Shown here in pieces: positions 1 to 9,088 of a stretch of 64,000 bases of DNA (within the stretch, counting starts at the first letter, position 1; every line of letters starts with the position of its first letter). Position numbers and translations under genes: made by a program. The notes under the pieces were generated by a model. The model saw only the letters and a list, made by a program, of their open reading frames with translations. It made no database searches and was not told the origin of the DNA. This stretch comes from Diacronema lutheri. Lineage: Eukaryota > Haptophyta > Pavlovophyceae > Pavlovales > Pavlovaceae. The stretch is taken from NCBI GenBank assembly GCA_019448385.1, contig JAGTXO010000002.1, positions 682,001 through 746,000 on the forward strand, given 5' to 3'.

Positions 1-874
1 GCTGCGCAGCAGACGCCCACACAGCTCGAGGAGCTCCTGCTCGACCTCATGAGCTCGTCCGACGCGGCGGAGACGGGGCTGCTCCCTGCCGCGACGGTCA
101 AGGACCTGATCCGCTCCGCCGACTTTGGCCTGACGCGCCTCCAGATTCACACCGTCCTGGCGGAGGCGGACGAGGACGGCGACGGCCGCGTGCAGTACGT
201 CGCCTTCGCGCCGATCGCGGCTGACCTTATTTACCGGCTCCTCGACCCGGAGGCGCAGGCGTCCAAAATGGAGGTGCGCCGCTCGGATGCGCGCGCCCGC
301 AGAGCGCGCCGGTGCGCGTCGGATGGAGGCGGGCGCGAATGGAAGCTGCGAATGGGAGCTGGCCGAACCACGAGGCGGGCGCGAACGGATGCTGGCCGCA
401 GCGGGCGCGCACGCGCACGGCACGCAGCCGGTACCGCGGGAGGGGTTGGAGCCGTGGTCCAAAGGCGTTGCGCGGGCCATTGGCAGCGCCCTGTCCGCTC
501 GTCGCTCGCTCTTGCTCACCCGGCGGGCCGCGCCGCACCCTCCCGCGCGTCGCGCGTCGGCCGCCGCGCAGTCAGTGCGCGCCCTCACATCGCCGGGCGG
601 TGCGTCGACGCTGGTGCACAACTTGGACGAGGCCGCAATGGGCGAGGTGCTCACCGCGCTCTTCGAGCAGGCGGACGTCAGCCAATCGTCGTCCCTGCCA
701 AAGTCGACAGTCAAGCGGCTGCTTGTCGACTCGGAGATCGGCTTCTCGCCCAAGGAGGTGCAGTGCCTCATCTCGACGGCGGACGTGGACGTGGACGGCG
801 CGATCATGTACCACTCCCTCGCACTCGAGGCGCACCGGCAACTCGCCTACCTTGAGCTGCAGAGCTCTTCCTGA
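1..874 (+). CDS. EF-hand protein, 5' partial
   Basis: Two exons are visible, 1-273 (open at the left edge) and 572-874. The donor is GAG|GTGCGC and the acceptor gcgcag|TCA, both in phase 0. The frame continues to the window edge, so the start is missing. The first exon ends a pair of EF-hand-like helices around an acidic loop, ADEDGDGRVQY. The second exon repeats the pattern with a weaker loop, TADVDVDGAIMY. The two halves look like an internal duplication, each ending in a helix that follows the loop. Calcium binding is likely for the first loop and doubtful for the second. The arrangement resembles EF-hand proteins of cilia (radial-spoke RSP7-like), but this is only an impression. The gene is convergent with presenilin, 57 bp apart. 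Confidence 0.7.
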
Positions 875-931
875 GCGCAGCGGGAAAAGACGGTCGATTT
901 CAAATCTCTGATCTCCCCCTACACAACATAA

Positions 932-1203
932 TCATATAAAGACGCCCGCGTCATTGAGCGCGACGACCATTGGCGTGACGAGATAGGCGGTGAGGAAGAA
1001 GCAGGCCATGCCGAGCGCGATCGAGATCGGGAGTGCAGGCAGTGCCTTTTGGTAGAGCGCGAGCAGGAGCAGCGTGAGCCCGAGCCCGCTCAGGATGGCG
1101 ACAAAGCACGTGACGACTGTCGTCACATCGTGCATCATCGCACGGCCCACAAGCACCGAGTAGAAGACAAAGTCGCCCAGGCCGAGCTTCACGTCGTCGG
1201 CTG

Positions 1204-1242
<39 letters not shown>

Positions 1243-2325
1243 ATGGGCAGGCAGGCAGGTAGGGGAGGACCAGCAAAAGGTCGCAGCAAGCACGCGGTGA
1301 GGGTGGCACGTGCAGGCGCACACCCTCGTAGACAAGGCCGGGGATCGGCTCGTTGCGGCGCTGCGATTCCTCCACCAGCCCCTTGAGCGGGCCGCTCGGC
1401 GTGAGCACGGCGATTAGGTCCCAGACGGAGACGGCTGCGAGAATGGACCACGTCGTCCAGTCGGGCAGCTTTGTCAGTGACCATGCGAGCAGCACGCTGA
1501 CTATGACCAGGTAGCTCTGCTTAATGATCGCAGGGGATGCCCAGAAGACGACGCGCACGCCAACGACGGCAAAGTTCCAGAGGACAAACGTCGACGTGCC
1601 ATAGTCCATCGCGATATCAAAGTGCAGGATGAGCATGCTGGCAGTTGGGAACGGAGGGCGGGGGAGGGGGAGGGGGGTATTAGATTGCCGCGGCTATCGA
1701 TGCGCGCCACTCCGCGCGTGCGCGCGCGCGCGCACAAGGCGACGAGCCCGCCGAAGCTCGCGAGCAGCATGCCGACGGAGGTGATGAGCCACGCGTAGAT
1801 GAAGCGCGTGCAATGGAGCTTGTAGAGCACAAAGAGAAGGCTCGTCACGCCGACGATCAGCGCAATGAATATGGCCGCGTTCTCAAAGGAGCCTGCGAGC
1901 TTGGTCGATGTCGAGTCGTCGACCTTCTCCTCGTACACCATCATGCTGGAGAAGCTGCCCGAGACCGGAGACGAGTTGAGGATACCGACGAGCGCGACGA
2001 CACTCAGCATAGCCGCAGAGACGGGCTTCACCAGAGAGTCGACCTGCTCGAAGAGGTCGACGTCGTCGGGCTCAGACTCGTGCTCGGCGCCCTCACCGGC
2101 AGCTGTCGACGAGGCCAAAGGTTGGCTCATGCTCTCCGCTGAGCTCAGCTCCACGCCTGAGGCGCGCGGCGCGGTCGCTGGCGCAGCGACCGTGATGTGC
2201 GACGACGACGCGCCGGCGGCGCAGGGGGCGCGGCGACCGAGGAGCAGGCTATTTTCGACCACGTCGCCGCCCTCGGTGCCGCGCATGGTGTCCATGCAGC
2301 GGTAGCTATCGGATGGCGCGCTCAT
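932..2325 (-). CDS. PSEN: Presenilin, intramembrane aspartyl protease
   Basis: Exons are 2325-1736, 1637-1324 and 1200-932, giving 390 residues. Both introns join frames exactly (TT|C and G|CC codons). Hallmarks of the presenilin/GxGD protease family are present: a first catalytic aspartate at D270 in SVWDLIAVL, the second at D311 in GLGDF, and a PAL motif at residues 356-358. The protein should be the catalytic subunit of gamma-secretase, cleaving single-pass membrane proteins in ER or endosome membranes. The N-terminal ~90 residues are polar and poorly conserved. Two oddities stand out: tryptophan replaces the usual tyrosine before D270, and only 41 residues separate the two aspartates, so the large cytosolic loop of animal presenilins is absent. 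Intron 2 carries a 36-base C run (sense strand) directly before its acceptor. Confidence 0.93.
1206..1241. repeat. G homopolymer, 36 bases
   Basis: Uninterrupted G run on the + strand. In the sense of presenilin it is a C run ending three bases before the acceptor AG of intron 2, so it forms that intron's pyrimidine tract. Confidence 0.95.
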
Positions 2326-2429
2326 CCATGCGCCGCACGACCGTGCGGCCGGTGCTCAACGAGCTCAGGCAAGGGGCACGATGGCGGTCCCGGTCCTAAG
2401 TCCTATCCTGCCGGGGGGGCGCTGTCGCG

Positions 2430-2999
2430 GTGGGGGGTATCGCGCCGCCTCGGCGAGGGTGGCCGTGCGGCTTCTGCCGCGCGCCCGCCCTCGTCGGGGC
2501 AGGCGACGGGCCTTGCCCGTGGTGCGTCGCTTCCCTCGTTTTCGATCAGTGCCTCTTCCTCCGGGGCGTGCGGCCGCCCGCCGGCGTCTTTGGCCTGCAG
2601 CCCGAGCACGGCGAGCCCGCGCGCTACGGCGACCGGTGGTCTCGCCGTGAGGCGGGCGCCGCGCGGCGGTTTTGGGGGCTGCTCGATGGCGCTCTGGCTC
2701 GTCGTGACCGGGGCCTTGCCTTCATCTGGCTCGGCTTCTTTGTCGCTGCGGACGCGCGCGATCCCGGTGACATTCCCTTTGCCTGCGTACGCCGGGCGGA
2801 GCATCGGTGGTTCGCGACTTTGGCCGCCGACGTGCTCTGGGCTGGCGATGAAGGCTGGTTCCCGCACGTCGACGCGGCGGTGCGAGCTGTCGACGCGGCT
2901 CGGCCGTCCGCCCGCCTGGACGATGGCGAGGGGCCCCTCGGTGGCTACTACTCGGACGACGCAGGCACGGTCTTCGAGGACGACGGTGGCGATTACTAG
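2430..2999 (+). other. Anonymous coding-like segment with CxxC pairs
   Basis: The frame has the G/C-rich third positions typical of real exons here, ends at a stop at 2997-2999, and contains no ATG, so any start lies elsewhere. Near its beginning it encodes PCGFCRA and CPWCVA, two CxxC pairs 13 residues apart that could bind zinc. Later come aromatic-rich stretches such as RFWGLLDG and AFIWLGFFVAA, and an acidic tail ending FEDDGGDY. I do not recognise the family. It lies between presenilin and a foldback repeat, so it may belong to a repeat element rather than to a host gene. Confidence 0.3.
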
Positions 3000-3609
3000 G
3001 ACGGGCGTGCCGGTGGCGGCGCCTTCTCACAAGACTTTCAAGATCCCCGCTCGCGATGCGCACTCGTTTGTTCGCGAGATGGGGGGACCGTGCCGGCTGC
3101 CGCCGCGGGTCCCACACGTTTTACGCGTGTGGGACCTGTTTTTGGTGTTCCCAAGTAAGGCCGTCGTCATCGTGAGGTGCCCTCAATTGTCCCCCGTCTC
3201 GCGCTTCAGGAACCCTCTGCTCTGTCTGCTCCCGCCTCTGCCTTTGCAAGCGGGTCGGTGGGCTGTGGCGGGGGAGGCCGCGGTGCGCGCGTCGATGGGC
3301 GGGAGGCTGAGCGATGGTGGGCGGATTGCCGGCGGGCCGACAGGTTCGCTGGCGGCGGGCAGGGGCGCGCTCGGGGGCGGCGGCCGGCGGCGCGGAGGCG
3401 TGCGGGGCGGCGGCGCGCGTGGTGCGGGCGGCGGCGCACTCGGCGGTCTGTCCGGCGGCAGGGCTGGCGGCGGCTCGGTGGCGGCCGTGAATTCCGTCGG
3501 CCCTCGGGCCTCTGCTGGCGCGGGCGCGGCTAGCTGTGGTGCGCGCCGCGGCTGCGGAGGGTGCGGCGGCGCGCGCGGCCGGGGGGCGCCGGCGGTGCGC
3601 GGCGGCTAG
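3000..3609. other. GC-rich stretch with no recognised gene
   Basis: Several frames are open on both strands, as expected at this composition, but none shows a motif I recognise. The right part is dominated by G-rich, glycine/arginine-coding low complexity. Confidence 0.4.
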
Positions 3610-3910
3610 GCGCGGGCGGGCCTCTGGGCCCGCACCGCCTCGCTGCCCGCTCGCTGGTGACCGGGATGCGCGGGGATCGACGACATTGGTGGCTACTCGA
3701 TTCCCCCGCATGCTGGTGCTGACAGGACAGCTATACTAACGGCGCTTACGTCAGGACAGCGGGGTATACTAACGGCGCTTACGTCAGGACAGCGGGGTCA
3801 GCACCAGCTGCGGGGGAATCGAGTAGCCACCAATGTCGTCGATCCCCGCGCATCCCGGTCACCAGCGAGCGGGCAGCGAGGCAGTGCGGGCCCAGAGGCC
3901 CGCCCGCGCC
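3610..3910. repeat. Foldback repeat with 114-bp inverted arms
   Basis: Bases 3610-3723 are repeated in reverse complement at 3797-3910 with only about two differences, a substitution and a small indel. The 73-bp centre holds two copies of a 33-bp unit. A partial copy of the right half recurs at 6230-6306. The structure fits a foldback or MITE-like DNA element; no transposase is recognisable. Confidence 0.85.
3732..3797. repeat. 33-bp tandem repeat, two copies
   Basis: Units start at 3732 and 3765 and begin TATACTAACGGCGCTTACG. Diverged copies of this opening occur at 3919-3934, at about 6230 and, reversed, at 22051-22067. Confidence 0.85.
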
Positions 3911-4011
3911 GGTCCTAATATACTAACGACGCTTTCCGACGGGTCAACAGATGGGGTCAGGAAGTGCGCAGCGAGGCGCCAGGCGGAGCAGGCCCAAAGG
4001 CCCACTCGCGC

Positions 4012-4953
4012 CTAGCCACCGCGCGCCGCCGCCCGCGCGCCGCCGCACCGGTGGCCGCCGTCAATCACACCACCGGCCGACGCGCACGCGCACGCCGAGG
4101 CCCGAAGATCGTCGGCGACGACCGCCACCCCCGAGCCGCCGCCTGCCACGTCGCCAAGCCGCCCGCCGCCGCTGCAGAGCGCGACGCCCGCCGCCAGCGA
4201 GCCGCCGCCCTCCCCGCCGCGTCGCAGCCCCCTGCCGCCGCCGCGAAGCGTACCGCCACCCGCCGCCAGCGTGGCAAGCGCCGCGATGCTGGCCGCGTGG
4301 CCGCGCACGCGCGCCCCGCCATCCCCAAACCCACCGACCGGGGCGAAAAGTACGTTGTTCGCGGTGCCGGCGCAGTCGATGGGCAGGGGCGGCGGGGCGC
4401 GCGGAGCGCGGCCAGCAGAGCGCGAGGGCGCAGCCGTCGCAAGCGAAGGTTTCGTCGTAGAGAAGGCCACGCCGCCGTCGCTCGTGCGGCCGTGCGCGCG
4501 CGCCCCGCCACCCCCAAACCCACCGACCGGGGCGAAAAGTACGTTGTTCGCGGTGCCGGCGCAGTCGATGGGCAGGGGCGGCGGGGCGCGCGGAGCGCGG
4601 CCATCAGAGCGCGAGGGCGCAGCCGTCGCAAGCGAAGGTTTCGTCGTAGAGAAGGCCACGCCGCCGTCGCTCGTGCGGCCGTGCGCGCGCGCCCCGCCAC
4701 CCCCAAACCCACCGACCGGGGCGAAAAGTACGTTGTTCGCGGTGCCGGCGCAGTCGATGGGCAGGGGCGGCGGGGCGCGCGGAGCGCGGCCAGCAGAGCG
4801 CGAGGGCGCAGCCTGGATGGCTAAGGCAGGCGCCGTCAAGGCAGCCGGCGTTCCGAAGCTGCCGGCCGGCACGGCCGCGCCGGCGCGCGCCGCGCCGACG
4901 GGGACCACGGCGCCTCGCAGCTGTTCAAAAAGGGCCCTAATATGAGCTAACAT
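4012..4953 (-). CDS. Possible repeat protein, 63-residue units
   Basis: An ATG-initiated frame of 313 residues runs through the 189-bp tandem repeat. Each repeat encodes a 63-residue unit including PIDCAGTANNVLFAPVGGFG and GGVAFSTTKPSLATAAPSRS. The N-terminus is MLAHIRALFEQLRGAVVPV; the C-terminal part is glycine/alanine-rich. There is no recognisable domain. The opposite strand is equally open through the same repeats (4271-4945), with similar third-position use, so I cannot tell which strand, if any, is coding. The frame starts 63 bp downstream of the stop of the reductase on the same strand. Confidence 0.25.
   Translation of the reverse strand: MLAHIRALFEQLRGAVVPVGAARAGAAVPAGSFGTPAALTAPALAIQAAPSRSAGRAPRAPPPLPIDCAGTANNVLFAPVGGFGGGGARAHGRTSDGGVAFSTTKPSLATAAPSRSDGRAPRAPPPLPIDCAGTANNVLFAPVGGFGGGGARAHGRTSDGGVAFSTTKPSLATAAPSRSAGRAPRAPPPLPIDCAGTANNVLFAPVGGFGDGGARVRGHAASIAALATLAAGGGTLRGGGRGLRRGGEGGGSLAAGVALCSGGGRLGDVAGGGSGVAVVADDLRASACACASAGGVIDGGHRCGGARAAARGG
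4307..4812. repeat. 189-bp tandem repeat, about 2.7 copies
   Basis: The string CCACCGACCG recurs at 4331, 4520 and 4709, spaced exactly 189 bp (63 codons). Copies are almost identical, which implies recent expansion. The length keeps every frame open on both strands. Confidence 0.92.
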
Positions 4954-5016
4954 CGCGGGAGCGGCGGGCGGGAGGCGCGTGGGCGTGGGAAGGGCGGGCC
5001 GGGGTGGGGGCGCAGT

Positions 5017-6168
5017 TTACGAGTCGAACATGATCTGGCCGGTGACGACATCCTTCTTGGCAAAGGGTGAGCTGCCGGGCGCCAGCACCGGCGTCACCGC
5101 CGCGGCCGCCGTGTCGAGCTCGCTGACCTCCGCCGCCGTGAGCCTGATCGACGCCGCCGCGAGGTTGCTCTTCGCCTGCGCGAGCGTGCGCGCGCCCGGG
5201 ATCGGGCACGTGCCCTTGGCGATGCACCACGCAATCGCCACCTGCGCAGGGCTTGCGCCGCCGTGCCCCGCGCCGACCGCGCCCATCGTGCGGATGAGCT
5301 CGCCAAATTGCGGGTCGTCGAGGTACTTGCCCGCAATGAGCTGGCGCGGGCCGCTCGGCAGCTTCTCCTTGGTGTACTTGCCCGCGAGGAGCCCGAGCGC
5401 GATCGGCGAGTACGCGAGCACTTTGACGCCCAGCTCGTTGCACGTCGAGAGGAGGCCGTTGGTCTGCGCGTACGGGTACAAGAGGGAGAGCTGGATCTGG
5501 TTGGACACGAGGCGCACGCCGCGCGACGCGAGCGACGCGCTGCACGCGCGCAGCGCAGAAGAGCCGTAATTCGAGACGCCGGCGGCGCGGACGAGGCCGC
5601 GGTCGACGCACTGCCCCAGCCCGTCCCAGTACGCCTCATTGGCCCACGCGTTGGGGAAGTGGATCTGGTACAGGTCGATCGGCCGGCCGAGCCGCTCGGT
5701 CGAGCGCTGCGCTGCGTCGAGCACGTCCGAAGCCTTGGTTCGCCACGGGAGCGCGGCAAACTTGGTCGCAATTCTCACGTCGGCCGCCGCCGGGTTGGCG
5801 CGGCAGAACTGGCCGAGCAGCGTCTCCGAGCGGCCGAGGCCGTAGACCTCGGCCGTGTCGAAGAACTTGAAGCCCGACGCGAGGCAGTAGTCAAACAGCT
5901 CCTGCAACTCGCCGTCGCGCTTTGCGTCGTACCCCCAGAAGAGCGTGTCCCCCCACGCCCACGCGCCGATCCCGAGCGTCGGGATCAGGTCGGCGGGCGG
6001 CGCAACGGCTGCACGCGCGGCGGGCGCGGCCGGCAGGCCTGTCCCGAGCAGCGCGGCGGCACCGAGCGACGGCGCGAGCCCCACCACGGCCCGGCGCGAG
6101 AGCGCGCTAAGGGGCTTCGGCGCGGGCGCGCACAAAAGTGCGACGAGCACCGCACTGCCGACCGCCAT
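5017..6168 (-). CDS. Aldo/keto reductase, plastid-targeted
   Basis: A single exon of 383 residues with the full AKR barrel. Visible are the catalytic set FFDTAEVYG (Asp and Tyr), ATKFAALPW (Lys) and LYQIHFPNAW (His), the substrate-loop motif GVSNYGSSAL, and the NADPH-binding end CPIPGARTLAQAKSNLAA. It should reduce aldehydes or ketones with NADPH; the substrate is unknown. The N-terminus (~55 residues) has a hydrophobic signal-like start, then SRRAVVGLAPSLGAAALL, which looks like a twin-arginine thylakoid-lumen leader, ending at an AxA-type site. This argues for import into a complex plastid, possibly the lumen. The start ATG at 6168 is the only one upstream of the leader. Confidence 0.92.
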   Translation of the reverse strand: MAVGSAVLVALLCAPAPKPLSALSRRAVVGLAPSLGAAALLGTGLPAAPAARAAVAPPADLIPTLGIGAWAWGDTLFWGYDAKRDGELQELFDYCLASGFKFFDTAEVYGLGRSETLLGQFCRANPAAADVRIATKFAALPWRTKASDVLDAAQRSTERLGRPIDLYQIHFPNAWANEAYWDGLGQCVDRGLVRAAGVSNYGSSALRACSASLASRGVRLVSNQIQLSLLYPYAQTNGLLSTCNELGVKVLAYSPIALGLLAGKYTKEKLPSGPRQLIAGKYLDDPQFGELIRTMGAVGAGHGGASPAQVAIAWCIAKGTCPIPGARTLAQAKSNLAAASIRLTAAEVSELDTAAAAVTPVLAPGSSPFAKKDVVTGQIMFDS

Positions 6169-6200
6169 GGAATTCGCGCGTAAATGCGAACGCCCCTATC

Positions 6201-6334
6201 CTGGAGACCCCTCAGCTTTTAATTAAAACACTAACGGCGCTTACGTCAGGACAGTGGGGTCAGCACCAGCTGCGGGGGGATCGAGTAGCCACCAATGTCG
6301 TCGAGCGTTTAAAACAGAGCTGAGGTGGACACCG
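6201..6334. repeat. Nested repeat copy
   Basis: The outer parts, GGAGACCCCTCA at 6203-6214 and ACAGAGCTGAGGTGGACACC at 6313-6332, match a shorter copy at 39624-39675. The inner part, about 6221-6309, is absent there and corresponds to the right half of the foldback repeat at 3766-3842. The junctions read TTTTAATTAAAA on the left and TTTAAAA on the right. Confidence 0.75.
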
Positions 6335-6606
6335 CCTCGACGTGGTCCTGCACCGGCCGCCGGCCCTCGCCACTGTCACACGCCGAGACGGCCAGACGCC
6401 TCGGAGCCTCAACCCCGGCCAGCAGGCCTTCAGCCACGGTGCCTCGAGCCTTGACTCCGTGTATTCAATAGTCCGGCAAACGGAAAAACGGCCCCCCGCC
6501 CCCCCGGCGGGGAGCCCCAGGGCAGCGCCCCCTTATCGAATGTCTCGCCGTGCCGACTGCGCCGCACGGCACCTCGCGACGTACAACTCTCCGGTTCCCT
6601 CCCCCT

Positions 6607-6761
6607 CCCCCCCCCCCCCCCCCCCCAACCCCCATTCCCCCCCCCCCCCCCCCCATCCCACACTCGCGTGCCTGAGCGACGCGCAAAGCCGCGATCGCGA
6701 AAAGCCTACCACTGGAGGGCCACGACTCTTCTCCAACCCCCCCCCCCCCCCCCCCCCCCCC
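6607..6761. repeat. Three C homopolymer runs
   Basis: Runs of about 20, 18 and 25 C occur at 6607-6626, 6637-6654 and 6737-6761. They lie just downstream of the stop of the F-box/FIST gene. The rest of 6335-6796 shows no gene. Confidence 0.9.
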
Positions 6762-6796
6762 TCCATCCAACCCAATCCAGACGGTGGCGCGCTCGT

Positions 6797-7932
6797 TCAC
6801 TGGGCGTTGAAGCGCAGCAGCGCATGCACGGCGGTGAAGCCCATGAGCGCGGGCTCGTCCTCGCGGTCGCTCCCCGCCTCGCCAAACGGGCGCGGGCCAA
6901 GCTCTCCTGCGGCGAAAAAGCCGACGCACGTCGCGTCGGGGAACTCGGACCGCAGCGGCAACGTCTCCTTGTCGGCGGCTTGGTGGAAACCCACGCCCCT
7001 CCCACAGCAGACGAAACTGACACACAGCGTCGGCCCAGCACCCGTCAGTCGGCCTCGCGCCGCGCGCGCGCAGAGAGCAAGCTCGTCGCTGCTCCCCTGC
7101 GCGTTGACCGACGCGAAGCCGCACAGCTCGCCCACGCCCACCTCGCTCTCGACGGCGAGCGCGCCCGTGTGGTGCAGCACTTGCACCGGGTGGACGAGGC
7201 GGCGGCGCGCGTCCGTCGAGTTTGGGCGCAGCGCGAGATAGAGGGGCGATGGGAGGGAGCCGCCATGCTGCGCGGCAAGCTCGTGCAGCGCCTGCGTGCA
7301 CAGAGGCGGGGCGGGAGGGGAGGGGTGAGCAGAGGGCGGGAATGGGGGGGGGGGGAGGGGGGAGCAGCAGCGGCAGCACACAGAGCGGATGCGAGAGCGA
7401 GGGCGCAGTGTGACTCGAAAGCATTCCAAAGGCGAGACGGCCAATGCCCGCCCGCCTTCGCGCGCGTGCGGCGACGGGCGACGAGCGGCGCGCTGCGTGC
7501 ACATCGCGCGCGCTGACCTGCAGCGGCGTGGTGCGGCGTGGCGCAGAACCGCCATTGCCCTCGCAGTCCGGCTGGCGCGGTCCGGCGAGCGTCTTGACCA
7601 CGTGCTGGCTGGCGTTATGCCCGGGGCACACCGCGCGCGACGACGACTCAGCCTCGACCACGTCCCACTCATGCGGCGAGATGGGGGTCGCGCCGCGTGT
7701 AACGGCGGGCACGGCCACGTGGCAACCCTCGAGCAGCAGGCCGATCGAGCCATCGCCGCGGCGCAGGCCGGCGCGCAGTTCGGCGCGGTGCGGAGCGCGG
7801 AGCAGGAGCGTCCCCGCCGGATCGCGCTCGACGAGGCCGCCGAGTGCTGGAATGCCCTTGCCTGCGAGCCCGCACGGACGTGGGGCCATGGGGGCGTGCC
7901 GCGTGAAAGCCGCGCATGGAGAACCGCTTCTT

Positions 7933-7972
<40 letters not shown>

Positions 7973-8840
7973 GGGGGCAGGGGGGGTTGGGTAAGAGGTG
8001 CGCACCGTGCAGCTGCTCGATGAGCCCGGCGCCTCGCATCAGGCCGTCCGCGCCATCGGCGAGCACGAGCAGCGTCGCGCTCTCAGCCGGCGCTCCGCGC
8101 GCAGCGCGCTCCCGCGCGCGCGCCACGGCGTCGGTGACATCGGCGCATGGTACGCGGGCGCGCGTGTGCGGGTCGGTGCGCGGCTCGAAGAACGGGTAGA
8201 TGCGTGTGCCCGCGAGGTGGATGAGCGTCGCCGCGATCAGCGGCTGCGCGTCCGAGTCGACCTCCGACACGCACGCGCCATGGCTGCCAATCACGCCCCG
8301 ATTCGAGACCGCGCCAAACACGACGCATGAGGTCGGCAGGAGCGTGGCGAGCACCTCGGCGACGCCGGCCATCGCCTTGGAGGCGAAGACGAGGCAAATG
8401 TCGGGGCGTGCGGGCATCGCGAGGCGGGCGAGCAAAGCGCGCGCTTGCGCCACATCGCGCAAAGCGCCGCGCAGCGACGAGCCACGGCCGCTTGGCGCGT
8501 CATCGGCACCGAGCTCGCCGCGTGCGCGCTCCAGACAGTCACCGAGCGCGCAGCGCAGGTTCTCGTCCGAGCCGGCTTCGCGCTCAACCTCCGCGGTGCT
8601 CACCTGTGCGCGTCCGAGCACGTGCGTCAGCTCGCCGACAGTCAGCAGACTAGTCTCCGCAGGCGGCTCAGAGGTATATCCCTTGAGCATGTGCGTGCGC
8701 ACGTAGGGCTGCCGCGCGATGCGCCGACCGATGTTCCGCATGAGCGTGCACGTGCACTGCAGCCGCGCCATCGTCACGAAGGACACATGCGAAAGCACGT
8801 GCTGCTGCAGCAGATCTTCCCCGAGAGCGTGGAAATCCAT
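6797..8840 (-). CDS. F-box protein with FIST domains, FBXO22-like
   Basis: Exons are 8840-8006, 7861-7518 and 7291-6797 (557 residues); introns of 144 and 226 bp join frames cleanly (G|GC and CAG|GCG). The first ~45 residues, LGEDLLQQHVLSHVSFVTMA onward, read as an F-box, the adaptor that docks on SKP1 in SCF ubiquitin ligases. What follows matches the FIST_N/FIST_C layout of FBXO22: GVIGSHGACVSEVDSD, then GIPALGGLVERDPAG, then ASQHVVKTLAG, and a C-terminal SFVCCGRG/CVGFFAAGELGP block. FBXO22 targets proteins for ubiquitination in animals; the substrate here is unknown. Intron 1 holds a 37-base C run (sense strand). Confidence in the family is good, in function moderate. Confidence 0.82.
7935..7971. 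repeat. G homopolymer, 37 bases
   Basis: Uninterrupted G run on the + strand inside intron 1 (8005-7862) of the F-box/FIST gene. Confidence 0.95.
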
Positions 8841-9088
8841 CGCTTCCAGAGGATGGACGCTGTTTGGCTGTGCTTCTTGGTCGCGACTTTGAGTCGTGAC
8901 TGGTGAGTCGACCAGCAGCTCTCGCTGGGTCGCTGAGTCGCTGCTCGAGCGAGGCGCGCACGTCGACGAGCGAGCGAGCCGCGAGGGCACTTGCAGGCGG
9001 AGACGCGCCCTGCATTCACGGTGAGTCAGTCTCCGTTGGAGTCGTGGGCCCCGGTCAGCAGTCAGCTGGCACATGCTTACCGCCCGCC

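Noticed and set aside
4271-4945. + strand repeat protein through the 189-bp array
   Set aside because: Equally open as the - strand frame but no better start, domain or codon bias; left as an alternative only.
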